From positions 124,001-188,000 of the forward strand of contig JAWKYD010000010.1 of NCBI GenBank assembly GCA_041396685.1: a stretch of 64,000 bases of DNA. Reading direction: 5' to 3'. Positions 17,206 through 26,574 of the stretch are shown in pieces. A model generated the notes under the pieces. It did not search any database and was not told the DNA's origin. It saw nothing but the letters and a program-made list of their open reading frames with translations. The translations under genes and the position numbers were made by a program. This stretch comes from JAUIAI01 sp041396685. Its GTDB lineage: Bacteria > Pseudomonadota > Gammaproteobacteria > Burkholderiales > Burkholderiaceae_E. Every line of letters begins with the position of its first letter. Position 1 is the first letter of the stretch.

Positions 17206-18798
17206 TCAGCCGCGCCGCCGCGCCCGTTGGTCGGGTTCCACCCCGATCAGGCGCGAGACCTGCACCGGCGTGCCCGGCTTTTGCAGTTGCATGACCCGGT
17301 TTTGAAGCTCGCGGTCGGCAATCGTCATGCGTGCACGCGAGCGGATGTACTCGGCCCACGAGCTGATGATGAAGCGCTCGACGAAGCGACCGTCCTCGGA
17401 CAGATCACGGAACACCCGCCAGTCGAATGCGCCGTTGCGGCGCCGGGTCGGCTCGATGGTGCCGATCAGGCTCATGAACTCGGCGCGGCGCTGACGCTCG
17501 ATCCGGTACTCGACCTGTACGAGTACCGGGCCGTCGTCGGGCATCGGTTCGGCGCTCAACGACAGATCGGGCAGGTGGGCGAACGGAGTCACGTCCTCGA
17601 GGCTGCCGAGCGTGACGCGCGCGCGCCGGTTCAGGCCATAGAGCACGAGCATCGCGGCGGCGGCGGCAATGACCGCGATCTGCGTGCCGGCGGCATGGGC
17701 CAGCGCCCCCCAGGCCGCACTGCCCAGAGCGAGGCTGGCCTGCACGGACAGCAGCCCGAGGGCGACGGCGCGCGCGCGTACCCAGGCCGGCGCCGTGCTC
17801 TGCATGCCGGCGCCGAGGCTGGCCAGGACGCCGACCCAGGCGGCGCCGGCACCGACCGCGCCGGCCATTGCAACGGCCGGGATGTGACTGGCTGCCACGA
17901 CCGCGGATGCGACGATCCAGAGCGCGACATTGCCGGCGACCACGGTGTTCAGCGAGTAGCGGTGGAGTTGATACGGCATCAGCAGGGCCGAGACCACCGC
18001 ACCGGTGCCGAACATGCCGAACAACAGGCCGAAGCCGCCGGCGCCGAGCGCGAGCTGGTCGCGGGCGATCACCGGAAGCAGCGCCCACAGTGCGCTGGCG
18101 CAGACCGCGAAGCTGACATTCTTGATGATCAGCGAGCGCATGGCGACCGAATGCCGTGCGAAGCGCAGCCCGCTGCCCATGCTGCCGAGCAAGGTCTCGC
18201 GCACGCCGGGCAATGCCGGTGGCTGGGCGCCGCCGCCGCGCACCCCGATGAACATCGGCAAAAAGCAGGCGACGCTCAGCAACAGCGCCATGCCGGCGCC
18301 CTGGTAGGCGGCCACGCTGCCGGCGATCGCCGGTCCGACGGCGCGCGACACATTGAAGGCGACCGCGCCCAGCGCGACCGCACGCGGCAGATCGGCGCTG
18401 TCGACCAGTTCGTTGACGCGTGCCGACTGGGCCGGCATGTAGAACGCGAAACCGATGCCGACCACGAATGTGAAGCCCAGCAGCAGCCAAGGATTGAGCA
18501 GGCCGAACAGCGCGCTCAGGGCGAGCAACAGCGACGCGCCGGTGAGGATCGACTGGGCGATCGTGATGACCCGCCGTCGATCGGTCAGATCGGCCAGTGC
18601 GCCGGCGAACAGGCCGAACAGCAGCGAGGGGATCGTCGCCGCGCTTTGCACCAGCGCCACCAGCAGCTCCGAGGTGGACAGCGTGGTCATCATCCACGCC
18701 GCCATCGACACCAACATCGTGAAACCGAGTGCGGTGCCGACCGCGCCGACGTAGAAGCTGCGGAAGGCGCGATGACGCAGCGGGGAATTCGCGAACAT
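17206..18798 (-). CDS. MFS_3 family exporter with C-terminal cytosolic domain
   Basis: A 530-residue EntS-like (MFS_3) transporter. After the membrane part (about residues 1-400, beginning SPLRHRAFRSFYVG), a soluble tail of about 115 residues follows, with VQVEYRIERQRRAEFMSL, RNGAFDWRVFRDLSEDGRF and SWAEYIRSRARMT. This tail resembles antibiotic-monooxygenase/ferredoxin-like beta-alpha-beta domains and is a recurrent extension in this subfamily. ATG 18798 was chosen because the 49 residues upstream are low-complexity. Substrate unknown; siderophore or small-molecule export is known for relatives. Confidence 0.87.
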   Translation of the reverse strand: MFANSPLRHRAFRSFYVGAVGTALGFTMLVSMAAWMMTTLSTSELLVALVQSAATIPSLLFGLFAGALADLTDRRRVITIAQSILTGASLLLALSALFGLLNPWLLLGFTFVVGIGFAFYMPAQSARVNELVDSADLPRAVALGAVAFNVSRAVGPAIAGSVAAYQGAGMALLLSVACFLPMFIGVRGGGAQPPALPGVRETLLGSMGSGLRFARHSVAMRSLIIKNVSFAVCASALWALLPVIARDQLALGAGGFGLLFGMFGTGAVVSALLMPYQLHRYSLNTVVAGNVALWIVASAVVAASHIPAVAMAGAVGAGAAWVGVLASLGAGMQSTAPAWVRARAVALGLLSVQASLALGSAAWGALAHAAGTQIAVIAAAAAMLVLYGLNRRARVTLGSLEDVTPFAHLPDLSLSAEPMPDDGPVLVQVEYRIERQRRAEFMSLIGTIEPTRRRNGAFDWRVFRDLSEDGRFVERFIISSWAEYIRSRARMTIADRELQNRVMQLQKPGTPVQVSRLIGVEPDQRARRRG

Positions 18799-19034
18799 GA
18801 GCAGGTGGGGGCGGTACGGCGGATGGAAACGGGCGGGTCGCCGGGCGTCGCGTCGGCGGCACGAGCTGGGTGAGCATGGATGAAGACATCCGCCCGCCCG
18901 GGAATTATGGACCCCCGAACCCCGATTGCCGGGCGTTCGTGCCACCTGCCGTTGCAGGCCCGCCTAACAGGCCGCCGTCAGGCCTGCCCCGAGTGGGTAT
19001 TTCACCCGCCCCGCCGCTTCGCCAATAATGCGGC

Positions 19035-20852
19035 ATGGCACGCATTCTTCCCGAGGACTGGCGACAGCAGGCGGAGCTCGGCACGCGCACGCGGCTGCTC
19101 GAGACCTTGCAGCGTTTCGAGGCCGGCCTGCCGGCCGACATCACGGTGTTCCACGGTGTGCACTGGAGCCGGCCCGACACCGTCATCGCACAGCTCGCCG
19201 ATGTCGACTTCGTTCTGCTCGCACCGTCCGGCCGGCTGCTGCTGATCGAGCAGAAGGCCGGTCTTCTCGACGAGTCCGAACAGGCCCTGGCCAAGCGCCG
19301 CCACGGTCAGCGGGTGCGCATCAGTGTGCACGTCGGTCAGGTGCTGACCGACCTCGGCCGGCGCCTGGCGCCGATCGCGCATGGTGAGCCGCTGGCGATC
19401 GACTACTTGCTCTATTGTCCCGACTACCGCGTGCGCGAGCCGGCCACCTCCGGCCTGCCGCCCGGCCACGTGGTCGACGCCGGCGGCCGCGACCGGCTGC
19501 TGGCCAGTGTGCAGGCCTTGCTGCCGCGCGAAAGTGCGCGCCCCGGGCTCGCGCACCGGCTGCATCGCTACTTCGCCAACGAACTCGAGCTGGTGCCCGA
19601 TGCCGGCGCTCTGGTCGGACGGGCCAACGAGTTGTACGTCCGCCTGGCCGACGGCCTGGCCGTATGGGCGCGCCGTTTCGAGGTCGAGCCGCCGCGCATG
19701 CGGGTGACGGCCACGGCCGGCAGCGGCAAGACCCAGCTCGCCCTGGCGCTGCTCGAAGAAGCGCGCGAGCGCGGCGAGCGGGCGCTCTACGTTTGCTTCA
19801 ACCGTCCGCTGGCGGACCACATGAGCGGCTTACTGGGCGTGGTCGAAGAACTCGACGACGACCCGACGGACGCCAGGCCGGGCCGTTCCCGCGCAGACGA
19901 TGCCGGTCGGCATTCGCGCGCGCCCGTCCAAAATGGCGAGTCCGAGCCGCGGCGGCCGGCCGATGGCGATCCGCGCCAGACCTCGTTGCCCCTGGACGCG
20001 CCCCGGCCTCGCCAGGAAGCGTCGATCCGTCTGATGACCTATCACCAGTGGTGCGCACAGCACATGCGCGCCGCGGGCGAAGCGGTGGACTTCGGCAATC
20101 CGGACATCTATCGTCTGATGGTCGAACGATCGCAGGCCCTGCCTTTGCGCCCCGAGCAGCGCGTCGATTGCCTGATCGTCGACGAAGGCCAGGATTTCGA
20201 ACAGGGCTGGGCACAGGATCTGCTGCGGGCTTCCGACTCCCGGTCCCGGGTCTGGTGGTTCGAGGATCCGATGCAGAACCTCTACCAGCGCGAAGCCGTC
20301 GCATTGCCCGGCTGGGCGAGGCTGCATACCGAGACCAATTTCCGCAGCCCCCACGCGGTGGTGGCGATGATCAACACCTTGCTGCGACCCTCGCCGCCGA
20401 TCCTGGCCGCCGGACCCGTGGCCGGCCTGGCGCCGGAGGTGCTGGCCTACGAGGACGAGGACGATCTGGTCGCGCGCTCGAAGGCGGCGGTTGCGCTCGC
20501 GCTTCGGCAGGGATTCAGGCGCGAGGATATCGCGCTGATCACGCTTTCCGGTCGGGCGCGCTCGGCACTGCTGGGGCGCGATGCCCTGGGGCCGCACAAG
20601 CTGCGCCGATTCACCGGTCGCTACGATGGCAACGGCCATCCGCTGTTCACGCGCGGCGACCTGCTGATCGATTCCGTCTACCGATTCAAGGGGCAGAGCG
20701 CGCCCTGCGTCATCCTGACCGAAGTCGCATTCGAGCAGTGGGACGAACAGGCCAGGCGCAAGCTGTTCGTCGGCATGACCCGCGCATCGCTGCACCTGAT
20801 CATCGTGGCTGGGCGCGAGACCGCCGAGCGCCTGCTGGCCGCGCCGGGTTGA
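19035..20852 (+). CDS. NERD-domain superfamily I helicase (UvrD-like)
   Basis: A 605-residue protein. The N-terminal ~120 residues look like a NERD nuclease-related domain (VDFVLLAPSGRLLLIEQKAG, with the D and ExK of the restriction-endonuclease-like fold). The helicase core follows: Walker A TATAGSGKTQ (about 225-234), motif II VDEGQDF (about 380), motif III-type WFEDPMQNLYQ, motif V-like YRFKGQSAP and motif VI VGMTRAS. Between motifs I and II a stretch of about 60 residues (about 280-335) is polar and low-complexity. Such proteins are tied to DNA repair or defence, but no defence genes flank it here. Confidence 0.88.
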   Translation: MARILPEDWRQQAELGTRTRLLETLQRFEAGLPADITVFHGVHWSRPDTVIAQLADVDFVLLAPSGRLLLIEQKAGLLDESEQALAKRRHGQRVRISVHVGQVLTDLGRRLAPIAHGEPLAIDYLLYCPDYRVREPATSGLPPGHVVDAGGRDRLLASVQALLPRESARPGLAHRLHRYFANELELVPDAGALVGRANELYVRLADGLAVWARRFEVEPPRMRVTATAGSGKTQLALALLEEARERGERALYVCFNRPLADHMSGLLGVVEELDDDPTDARPGRSRADDAGRHSRAPVQNGESEPRRPADGDPRQTSLPLDAPRPRQEASIRLMTYHQWCAQHMRAAGEAVDFGNPDIYRLMVERSQALPLRPEQRVDCLIVDEGQDFEQGWAQDLLRASDSRSRVWWFEDPMQNLYQREAVALPGWARLHTETNFRSPHAVVAMINTLLRPSPPILAAGPVAGLAPEVLAYEDEDDLVARSKAAVALALRQGFRREDIALITLSGRARSALLGRDALGPHKLRRFTGRYDGNGHPLFTRGDLLIDSVYRFKGQSAPCVILTEVAFEQWDEQARRKLFVGMTRASLHLIIVAGRETAERLLAAPG

Positions 20853-20875
20853 GCGCCGCCCCGAGCGGCATCGGT

Positions 20876-22078
20876 TCAGATACCGGGGAGATGCGGCATC
20901 GGCCTGGCGGCGGCCGGCGAAGCCGGCGGGGGCGCCGCGCGCACCCGGGCGGCGAGTCGCTTGAATGGCTCGAATGCCTGTTTCTCGATGCGACGGTGGA
21001 GAACATCGGCCAGCAGAATCGCCGCCGCGATGTAGGCGACCCAGCCGAGCAGCGTCAGTCGCGGATCCGACACCTTCATCATCGGGTGTCTGGCGACGAG
21101 CAGCAGCAAGGCGTGGCTGATGTAGATCGCGTAGGAGCGGCGGCCGATCCAGCCCAGCGGGCGCCACGAGAGCAGCCCGGCCAGCCAGCCACGATTTCCC
21201 GCCAGGGAGACGATCAGGCATGCCCACAACGCCGGTACCCAGGCTTGAGAGAGCGGCAGGGCCGACTGGTTGGCAACCGTGAACGGAATCGCCAGTGCGA
21301 GCATCGCCTGCACGACATGAACGATCGCGGCGCTTGGACGCCAGGTGATCCCCGTTTGCAACTCGGCGGCCAGAACGCCGTAGAGATAGGCCAGCAAGCC
21401 GCGGGACAGTGAGTTCTCGATCAGGGGTTTGGAATGCGCGGCCGGGTTGCCCCCATGCATCCAGACGGCCAGATAGTGAAGCAGACAGAGAAGCATCATT
21501 GCCAGCAACACGGCGCGGCGCGTGCGCGTGTGCCGGACCACGGTGAACACCGCCGCGACCACCACGAACGACCAGAAATCCACGGATATCGACCAGGCCG
21601 GAAAGTTGAACAAGTCGCTGTCCTGGATACCGACGCCGTGCAGCATCACGAGATTCAAGAGGAAGTAACCGGTGTCGAACGAAACCTGCTGGTCGATCGG
21701 CGTGAAGGCCGGGCCCACCCCTACGGCCATCAGTGTTTGGGCCGCCAGTTGTTTGCCGTAGAAGATCACCAGCCAGGCGAGCAGCACGGTCAAATGGAGT
21801 GGATACAGCCGGCCGAGCCGGCGAACGATCTCGGCCGCCGCATCCGCAGGCCGTTGCAGGCGCGGCGACAACACGCGCGTCAGCAGATAGCCGCTGAGCA
21901 CGAAGAACATCTCGACGACCAGGAACGACCCATTGAACCAGGGCAGGTCCCTGATCGGGTTGTTCCAACCGTGACTGGTGGCGACGCTGAGCGCCCCGAG
22001 GGCACGGACCCCTTCGATCGCAGCGAACACTTTCTTGTTTTTCGGATGACGACGGACGATACCGGGTTCGACCGGCAT
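20876..22078 (-). CDS. Acyltransferase 3 family membrane protein (copy 1)
   Basis: A 400-residue integral membrane O-acyltransferase of the OafA/YrhL/acyltransferase-3 family. Features are AIEGVRALGALSVATSHGWN (catalytic-type His), EMFFVLSGYLLTR, RRLGRLYPLH with its conserved arginines, WSISVDFWSF and IGRRSYAIYISHALLLL. These enzymes acetylate or acylate cell-surface glycans. It converges on the helicase gene with 23 bases between. A closely related gene in the same orientation is at 25019-26206. Confidence 0.9.
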   Translation of the reverse strand: MPVEPGIVRRHPKNKKVFAAIEGVRALGALSVATSHGWNNPIRDLPWFNGSFLVVEMFFVLSGYLLTRVLSPRLQRPADAAAEIVRRLGRLYPLHLTVLLAWLVIFYGKQLAAQTLMAVGVGPAFTPIDQQVSFDTGYFLLNLVMLHGVGIQDSDLFNFPAWSISVDFWSFVVVAAVFTVVRHTRTRRAVLLAMMLLCLLHYLAVWMHGGNPAAHSKPLIENSLSRGLLAYLYGVLAAELQTGITWRPSAAIVHVVQAMLALAIPFTVANQSALPLSQAWVPALWACLIVSLAGNRGWLAGLLSWRPLGWIGRRSYAIYISHALLLLVARHPMMKVSDPRLTLLGWVAYIAAAILLADVLHRRIEKQAFEPFKRLAARVRAAPPPASPAAARPMPHLPGI

Positions 22079-22409
22079 GGCGACGCCTCACCTGCGTGCT
22101 GAATCTCGCCTTGCCTCTGCGGTGAAGGATCGGTTCGGCCGATCATCGCGGGCCCGCCGTCGCAAGCCTATCGGGGGCGGACCAATGGTCATCCGCGCAA
22201 CATCAGCGACGTCCGGGCCGCCGCCGACGTCCCCTTGCCTGGCGAAGCGTTCGGCGCGAAAGTCGCGAAACACCGGTGACGATCGGGGTCATCGCCAGTC
22301 TGACGCCCGGGTTGGCTAATGTGGGCTCGATCCGGTCAATATCGTGCGGTCGCGTCGGCCCGGTCCGGTCCGGCTCGAGCCGAGGAAATGCAACGCAAGG
22401 AAATTCGAG
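22079..22409. other. Intergenic region between divergent genes
   Basis: This 331-base stretch separates the acyltransferase and SIMPL genes and must hold both promoters. A possible plus-strand pair is TTGGCT (22313-22318) with CAATAT further downstream, but the spacing is loose and I would not rely on it. Only short CCGGT repeats near 22360 were otherwise seen. No convincing small gene. Confidence 0.3.
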
Positions 22410-23150
22410 ATGCGGCTTCAAATTCACACATTCGTCAGGATGCTGTCTCTGCTCGGTGCGCTCCTCGTGTTGTCCGGATTGCCCGTCGGTGCGGCCGCTC
22501 AGAGCGACGTCGGCCCTTCCATCGATGTTTCGGCCGTGGGCGAGGAGCACGTGGCGCCCGATCTGGCCCTGCTGGATCTGACGGTCGAGCGCGAAGCGGA
22601 AAGCGCGCGCGCCGCGGTCAGTCAGGCCAACGACGCGATGGCCGCGGTGATCGCCCGACTGCGCGAGCTGGGGGTCGCCGAGCGCGATCTTCAGACCAGC
22701 CGGTTCGCCGTCGAACCGAGGGTGGAGTACCCCGAGGAGTCCGGCAAGCCACGGTCGCCACGCACGATCGGCTATCGGGCGCGCAACGGGCTCGTGGTCC
22801 GCGTGCGCGATCTCTCCAAGGTGGGTCTGTTACTGGACGAGGCGATCACGCTGGGCGTCAATCGTGGCGGCAACGTGCGCTTCACGAACGACGACCCGAG
22901 CGCAGCCCTGCGGCGGGCGCGGGCCAGCGCGATGGCGGTGGCACTCGACAAGGCGCGCACGATGGCAGAAGCCCTGAATCTGACGCTGGGTCGCGTGCTG
23001 TCCATAAACGAGATCGACGACCCCGGCATGCCCATGCCCATGGCCGCCGCGCGATCATTCGAAGCGGCCGACTCGGGCTCGGTTCCGATCGCCTCCGGCG
23101 AGAACACCTATCGGGTTCGCGTGCAGGTGCGTTGGGCGATCGAGCAATGA
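22410..23150 (+). CDS. SIMPL domain (DUF541) periplasmic protein
   Basis: A 246-residue exported protein. ATG 22410 follows AAGGA (22397-22401) and starts a signal peptide whose hydrophobic core is LSLLGALLVLSGLPVGAAA. The mature part is a SIMPL/DUF541 domain: PSIDVSAVGEEHVAPDLALLDLTVE, a repeated alpha-helix with VSQANDAMAAVIARL, GYRARNGLVVRVRDL and the conserved ALRRARASAMAVALDKARTMAEAL helix. Relatives (E. coli YggE, Brucella BP26) form ring oligomers and are linked to oxidative stress; function here is inferred only. Confidence 0.9.
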   Translation: MRLQIHTFVRMLSLLGALLVLSGLPVGAAAQSDVGPSIDVSAVGEEHVAPDLALLDLTVEREAESARAAVSQANDAMAAVIARLRELGVAERDLQTSRFAVEPRVEYPEESGKPRSPRTIGYRARNGLVVRVRDLSKVGLLLDEAITLGVNRGGNVRFTNDDPSAALRRARASAMAVALDKARTMAEALNLTLGRVLSINEIDDPGMPMPMAAARSFEAADSGSVPIASGENTYRVRVQVRWAIEQ

Positions 23151-23229
23151 ACGGCCGGCCAGGGCGCAGGGTGATCGGGTGCACGCCATCTCGCGTCATC
23201 CGCGCGACCCCGTGCGCCGTTGAACGAAC

Positions 23230-23736
23230 ATGAACCAATCGTTCCGATTGCCGTCGTTCGTAATCCTGGCTGCCCTGGTGCAGGCTTGTGTCGTCACGCC
23301 CCCCGGGACGGTCTATTCGGATTCCCCCGATTACCGCGAGCCTCCGCCGCCGCCCTCCGAGGGCGTCACGGTCTTGCCGCCGCCGGTGTGGGCGGTTCCA
23401 CCGTATCCCGTCTACGATCCACCGATCTACATCACGCCGCCGGCATACCGCTCCCCGACCTACCGCTATCGCCCGCCGCCCGTGGCGCCGATCTACCCCT
23501 ACGGCGACAGGCCCGGACACGGCCGGCCTCATCGCGATCGGGGCCCGGGACGTCCGCCGGTCGGTGACCCCGGCCCGGTGGCCAGGCCACCCGTGCCCGC
23601 CCCGCCTGTGGTGCGTCCGCCGGCGGTGCAGCAACGACCGAGGATCGACCCCGGTTCCCCGGAGCGGATGCCGCCGCCGCGCAGTCCGATCGAGCGTGAA
23701 CAGGGCGGTTCCGGCATCAACAACGTCGGTTCCTGA
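23230..23736 (+). CDS. Proline-rich lipoprotein
   Basis: A 168-residue protein with a lipoprotein signal (LPSFVILAALVQAC, lipobox LVQAC with the modified Cys at 20). The mature chain is roughly one third proline, with runs such as EPPPPPSEG and Tyr-rich repeats (VPPYPVYDPP, YRSPTYRYRPPP), and ends in a Gly/Ser tail. It is likely an extended periplasmic or outer-membrane tether. No enzyme domain. A 15-base perfect tandem duplication overlaps its stop codon. Confidence 0.78.
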   Translation: MNQSFRLPSFVILAALVQACVVTPPGTVYSDSPDYREPPPPPSEGVTVLPPPVWAVPPYPVYDPPIYITPPAYRSPTYRYRPPPVAPIYPYGDRPGHGRPHRDRGPGRPPVGDPGPVARPPVPAPPVVRPPAVQQRPRIDPGSPERMPPPRSPIEREQGGSGINNVGS

Positions 23737-23759
23737 GACGGCGGTTCCTGAGACGGCGG
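23730..23759. repeat. 15-bp tandem duplication at a stop codon
   Basis: Two perfect copies of TTCCTGAGACGGCGG lie back to back (23730-23744 and 23745-23759). The first contains the TGA of the proline-rich lipoprotein. The event left the protein unchanged and added a second in-frame TGA. Confidence 0.85.
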
Positions 23760-23816
23760 CCACCCGCCACCGGCGCTCGCCTATGATTGCCGGTGTTTCC
23801 GCCCGGACCCGACGCC

Positions 23817-25007
23817 ATGACCCCCGACCCCGCCCACGCCTTCGTGCCCTATCCCGAGGTAAGCGTCGATCATGCGACGCAGGGGCCGCTGGCCGGCCTG
23901 AGCTTCGGCGTCAAGGATCTGTTCGACGTCGCCGGTTATCCCACCGGCTGCGGCAATCCGATCATGCTCGCCTGCTCGGGTATCAAGACCCGTCATGCCG
24001 AGGTGGTCGGACAACTGCTGGCGGCCGGCGCCCGATTCGTCGGCAAGTGCCACACGGAAGAATTCGCTTATTCGGTGATTGGCAGCAATCCCCATTTCGC
24101 GACACCCCGCAACGCGGCCGCTCCCGAACGCTATACCGGCGGCTCGTCGTCGGGCTCGGCCTCGGCCGTGGGGCACCGGCTATGTGATTTCGCGCTGGGC
24201 ACCGACACCGCAGGTTCCGTGCGCGTGCCGGCCAGTCACTGCGGCCTGTTCGGCATGAGGCCCACGCCGGGCCGAACGTCGCTCGCCGGCTGTCACCCGT
24301 TGGCGCCGGGCTTCGACACCTGCGGATTCTTCACCCGCGATCTCGACACCTTCGCGCAAGTGCTCGCCGTGCTCGACCGCGCACCGGCGCGTGAATTGCC
24401 CGAGCGGCCCCGCATCGGCGTCGTGCGCGACGCCTGGGCGCTTTGCGTGCCGCAGGCGGCCCGCGCATACGAACCGGCGCGCACCGCGCTTCTGCGGATC
24501 CTGCAGGACCTGGGTGCGGTCATCGACGACGTCGACATCGCGCTCGACGATTTCGGTGCGATGACCGATGCGATGCGCGATCTGCCCGCCTACGAAGCCT
24601 GGCAGATCAACGGCCCGCTGATCGAGCGACATGCGATTCCGATGGGCGATGGCGTGCGCCAGCGCCACTTCCATGGTCGCGACCTCGATCCGCAGGCGCT
24701 CGCCGCGGCGCGCGCCTATCGCCAACGTTTCGTCGCGCACATGGACGCCTTGCTCGGCAGCGACCGGGTGTTGCTGATGCCCACCGTACCCGCGCCGTCG
24801 CCGCGCCGTGACGAAGCCGATCAGGCAGCGCTGGACGCCTATCGCTGGCGGGTCATCGCGCTGACCGCGGCGGCGAGCCTGGCGGGCTGCCCGCAGCTGA
24901 GCCTGCCGCTGGCGGGCTGCGACGGTGGGCCAATGGGCATATCGCTGCTGGGACCGCGGGATACGGATCAGGCCCTGGTGGCGCTGGCGCGAAGGCTCGT
25001 TTCCTGA
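23817..25007 (+). CDS. Amidase (amidase signature family)
   Basis: A 396-residue amidase-signature hydrolase using the Ser-cisSer-Lys triad. Lys is in LSFGVKDLFDVAG, and the Gly/Ser motif YTGGSSSGSASAVG supplies the two serines, followed by the FALGTDTAGSVRVPAS segment. The family C-terminal GCPQLSLPLAG stretch is also present. It hydrolyses an amide or acts in amino-acid or urea-derivative breakdown; no gatB/gatC partners are nearby, so it is not the tRNA amidotransferase. It converges on the second acyltransferase gene with an 11-base gap. Confidence 0.92.
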   Translation: MTPDPAHAFVPYPEVSVDHATQGPLAGLSFGVKDLFDVAGYPTGCGNPIMLACSGIKTRHAEVVGQLLAAGARFVGKCHTEEFAYSVIGSNPHFATPRNAAAPERYTGGSSSGSASAVGHRLCDFALGTDTAGSVRVPASHCGLFGMRPTPGRTSLAGCHPLAPGFDTCGFFTRDLDTFAQVLAVLDRAPARELPERPRIGVVRDAWALCVPQAARAYEPARTALLRILQDLGAVIDDVDIALDDFGAMTDAMRDLPAYEAWQINGPLIERHAIPMGDGVRQRHFHGRDLDPQALAAARAYRQRFVAHMDALLGSDRVLLMPTVPAPSPRRDEADQAALDAYRWRVIALTAAASLAGCPQLSLPLAGCDGGPMGISLLGPRDTDQALVALARRLVS

Positions 25008-25018
25008 CGCTGCGGCGC

Positions 25019-26206
25019 TCAGTCGTCGGCATGGGCGCCCAGTGGTGCGGCGATCCGCACGCCCTCCGGGCCTTGGTCGGGCGACCGGGACTTACCGCGG
25101 CGGGCGATGGCGTCGAGCGCCCGCTCGGCCAGGCGTTTGAAGATCTCGAAGCCCTGCTTCTCCACGTGCCGGTGGAGCCAGTCGGCCAGCATCAGCGCCG
25201 TTCCGATGGTTGCGGCCCAGCCGAGCAACGACAGCCACGGGTTCGTGATCATCGACATTCGGTGATCGACCAGCAGTAGTACCAGCGCATGACTGATGTA
25301 GAGCGCGAACGAGCGCCGCCCGATCCAGACGAGGGGGGCCACGGAGAGCGCGCGGCTCAGCCATCCACGATCGGACGCCAGGCTCACGAACAGGGCCGCC
25401 CAGAGTATCGGGATGGTCGCCTGAGACATCGGCAGATGGGCTTGGTTGGCAACGGCCCAGGGAATGCCGGTCGCGAGCAGCAGTTGCAGGCCGTTGAGCG
25501 TCATCGGCGTGGGGCGCCAGGCGATCGCGCTTTGCAGTTCGGCCGCCAAGGCGCCGCAGAGGTAGGCGAGCAGGCCGCGCGTGATCAACTTCTCGACCAG
25601 GGGCGTCGACGGCGCCTGGGGATTGCCGGTCTTGATCCAGACCGACAGGTACTGCAGGAAGCACAACGCAAGCAGGGCGGCCATCGCGAGGCGTCGGCTC
25701 TTCGGGCGGCGAAAGAGCGTGAGCACGCTGGCCACGATCACGAAAGACCAGAACTCCACCGAGATCGACCAGGCAGGGTAGTTGAACAGGTCGCTGTTCT
25801 CGATGCCGAGTCCGTGCAACATCAGCAGGTTGAGAATGAAATACTCGAGATCGAAGTGATTCTGGTCGGCGATCGGGGTGCTGTGCAGATCGATGCCCGA
25901 CGCTGCCAGCGCGAAAACGGCGAGTTGCTTGCCGTACAGGATGCCGATCCACGCGAACAGCACGACGATGTGCAATGGATAAAGCCGACCCAGGCGACGG
26001 ATGATCTCGGCCACGGTGTCTGCAGGCCCGTGCAGGCGGGGCGAGACGAACCGGGTCAGCAGGTATCCGCTGAGGACGAAGAACATCTCGACGACCAGGA
26101 ACGAGCCCTTGAACCAGGGCAGTTCCTTGATCAGGGTGTTCCAGCCGTGATTGGTCGCGACACTTAGCGCGCCGAGCGCGCGCACACCCTCGATGGCGAC
26201 GAACAT
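25019..26206 (-). CDS. Acyltransferase 3 family membrane protein (copy 2)
   Basis: A 395-residue paralogue of the gene at 20876-22078, aligned along almost all its length: VAIEGVRALGALSVATNHGWN, VEMFFVLSGYLLTR, RRLGRLYPLHIVVL, PAWSISVEFWSF, IGRRSFALYISHALVLL. It lacks about 15 N-terminal residues of copy 1 and has a different hydrophilic tail rich in Lys/Arg/Pro. Both copies point the same way and bracket the SIMPL, lipoprotein and amidase genes. Role: probable cell-surface glycan O-acylation. Confidence 0.9.
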   Translation of the reverse strand: MFVAIEGVRALGALSVATNHGWNTLIKELPWFKGSFLVVEMFFVLSGYLLTRFVSPRLHGPADTVAEIIRRLGRLYPLHIVVLFAWIGILYGKQLAVFALAASGIDLHSTPIADQNHFDLEYFILNLLMLHGLGIENSDLFNYPAWSISVEFWSFVIVASVLTLFRRPKSRRLAMAALLALCFLQYLSVWIKTGNPQAPSTPLVEKLITRGLLAYLCGALAAELQSAIAWRPTPMTLNGLQLLLATGIPWAVANQAHLPMSQATIPILWAALFVSLASDRGWLSRALSVAPLVWIGRRSFALYISHALVLLLVDHRMSMITNPWLSLLGWAATIGTALMLADWLHRHVEKQGFEIFKRLAERALDAIARRGKSRSPDQGPEGVRIAAPLGAHADD

Positions 26207-26574
26207 TCAAGCCCCACGCAATGCGCCGGACGATTAGGAACGCCGCAGAGAAGGGCAAGCCCTGGACTGCGTCTATGACCCGGTCGAGCCCGTAGCGGTA
26301 GGCGTCGCGAGCGCTTGAATGCGGGCATTCGCGAGAGACACCGGCGGTCAGCGAGCATCAATCGAGGAGCAGAATGATATCGGAAGCGCATTGCCGTTGC
26401 ACGTCGATCGCGCGTCCCCATGGCGGCCATCGGCCGCCGCCGAAAGCCGCCTTCGACGGCCGCCGCGGCCGGTCGTCGGAAGTTGCTTTGCACGGCTGTG
26501 ACACGACGACTTCGTAGCCCGCGCACGTCTTCGTTGCCGCGCGCTTGCGGCCCGATTCGGACCGCGTACCCGTA
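26207..26574. other. Intergenic region with GC-rich hairpins
   Basis: No supported gene in 368 bases. Two perfect short hairpins stand out: GGCGGCC-ATC-GGCCGCC (26422-26438) and GGCCG-CCG-CGGCC (26458-26470). Neither is followed by a T run. The region lies after the CoA-transferase stop and before the acyltransferase start, both on the minus strand, so it may hold a terminator for one and a promoter for the other. Confidence 0.4.

Noticed and set aside
19830..22091. 753-codon minus frame across the helicase and acyltransferase genes
   Set aside because: It spans two recognised genes that have the right motifs in other frames.
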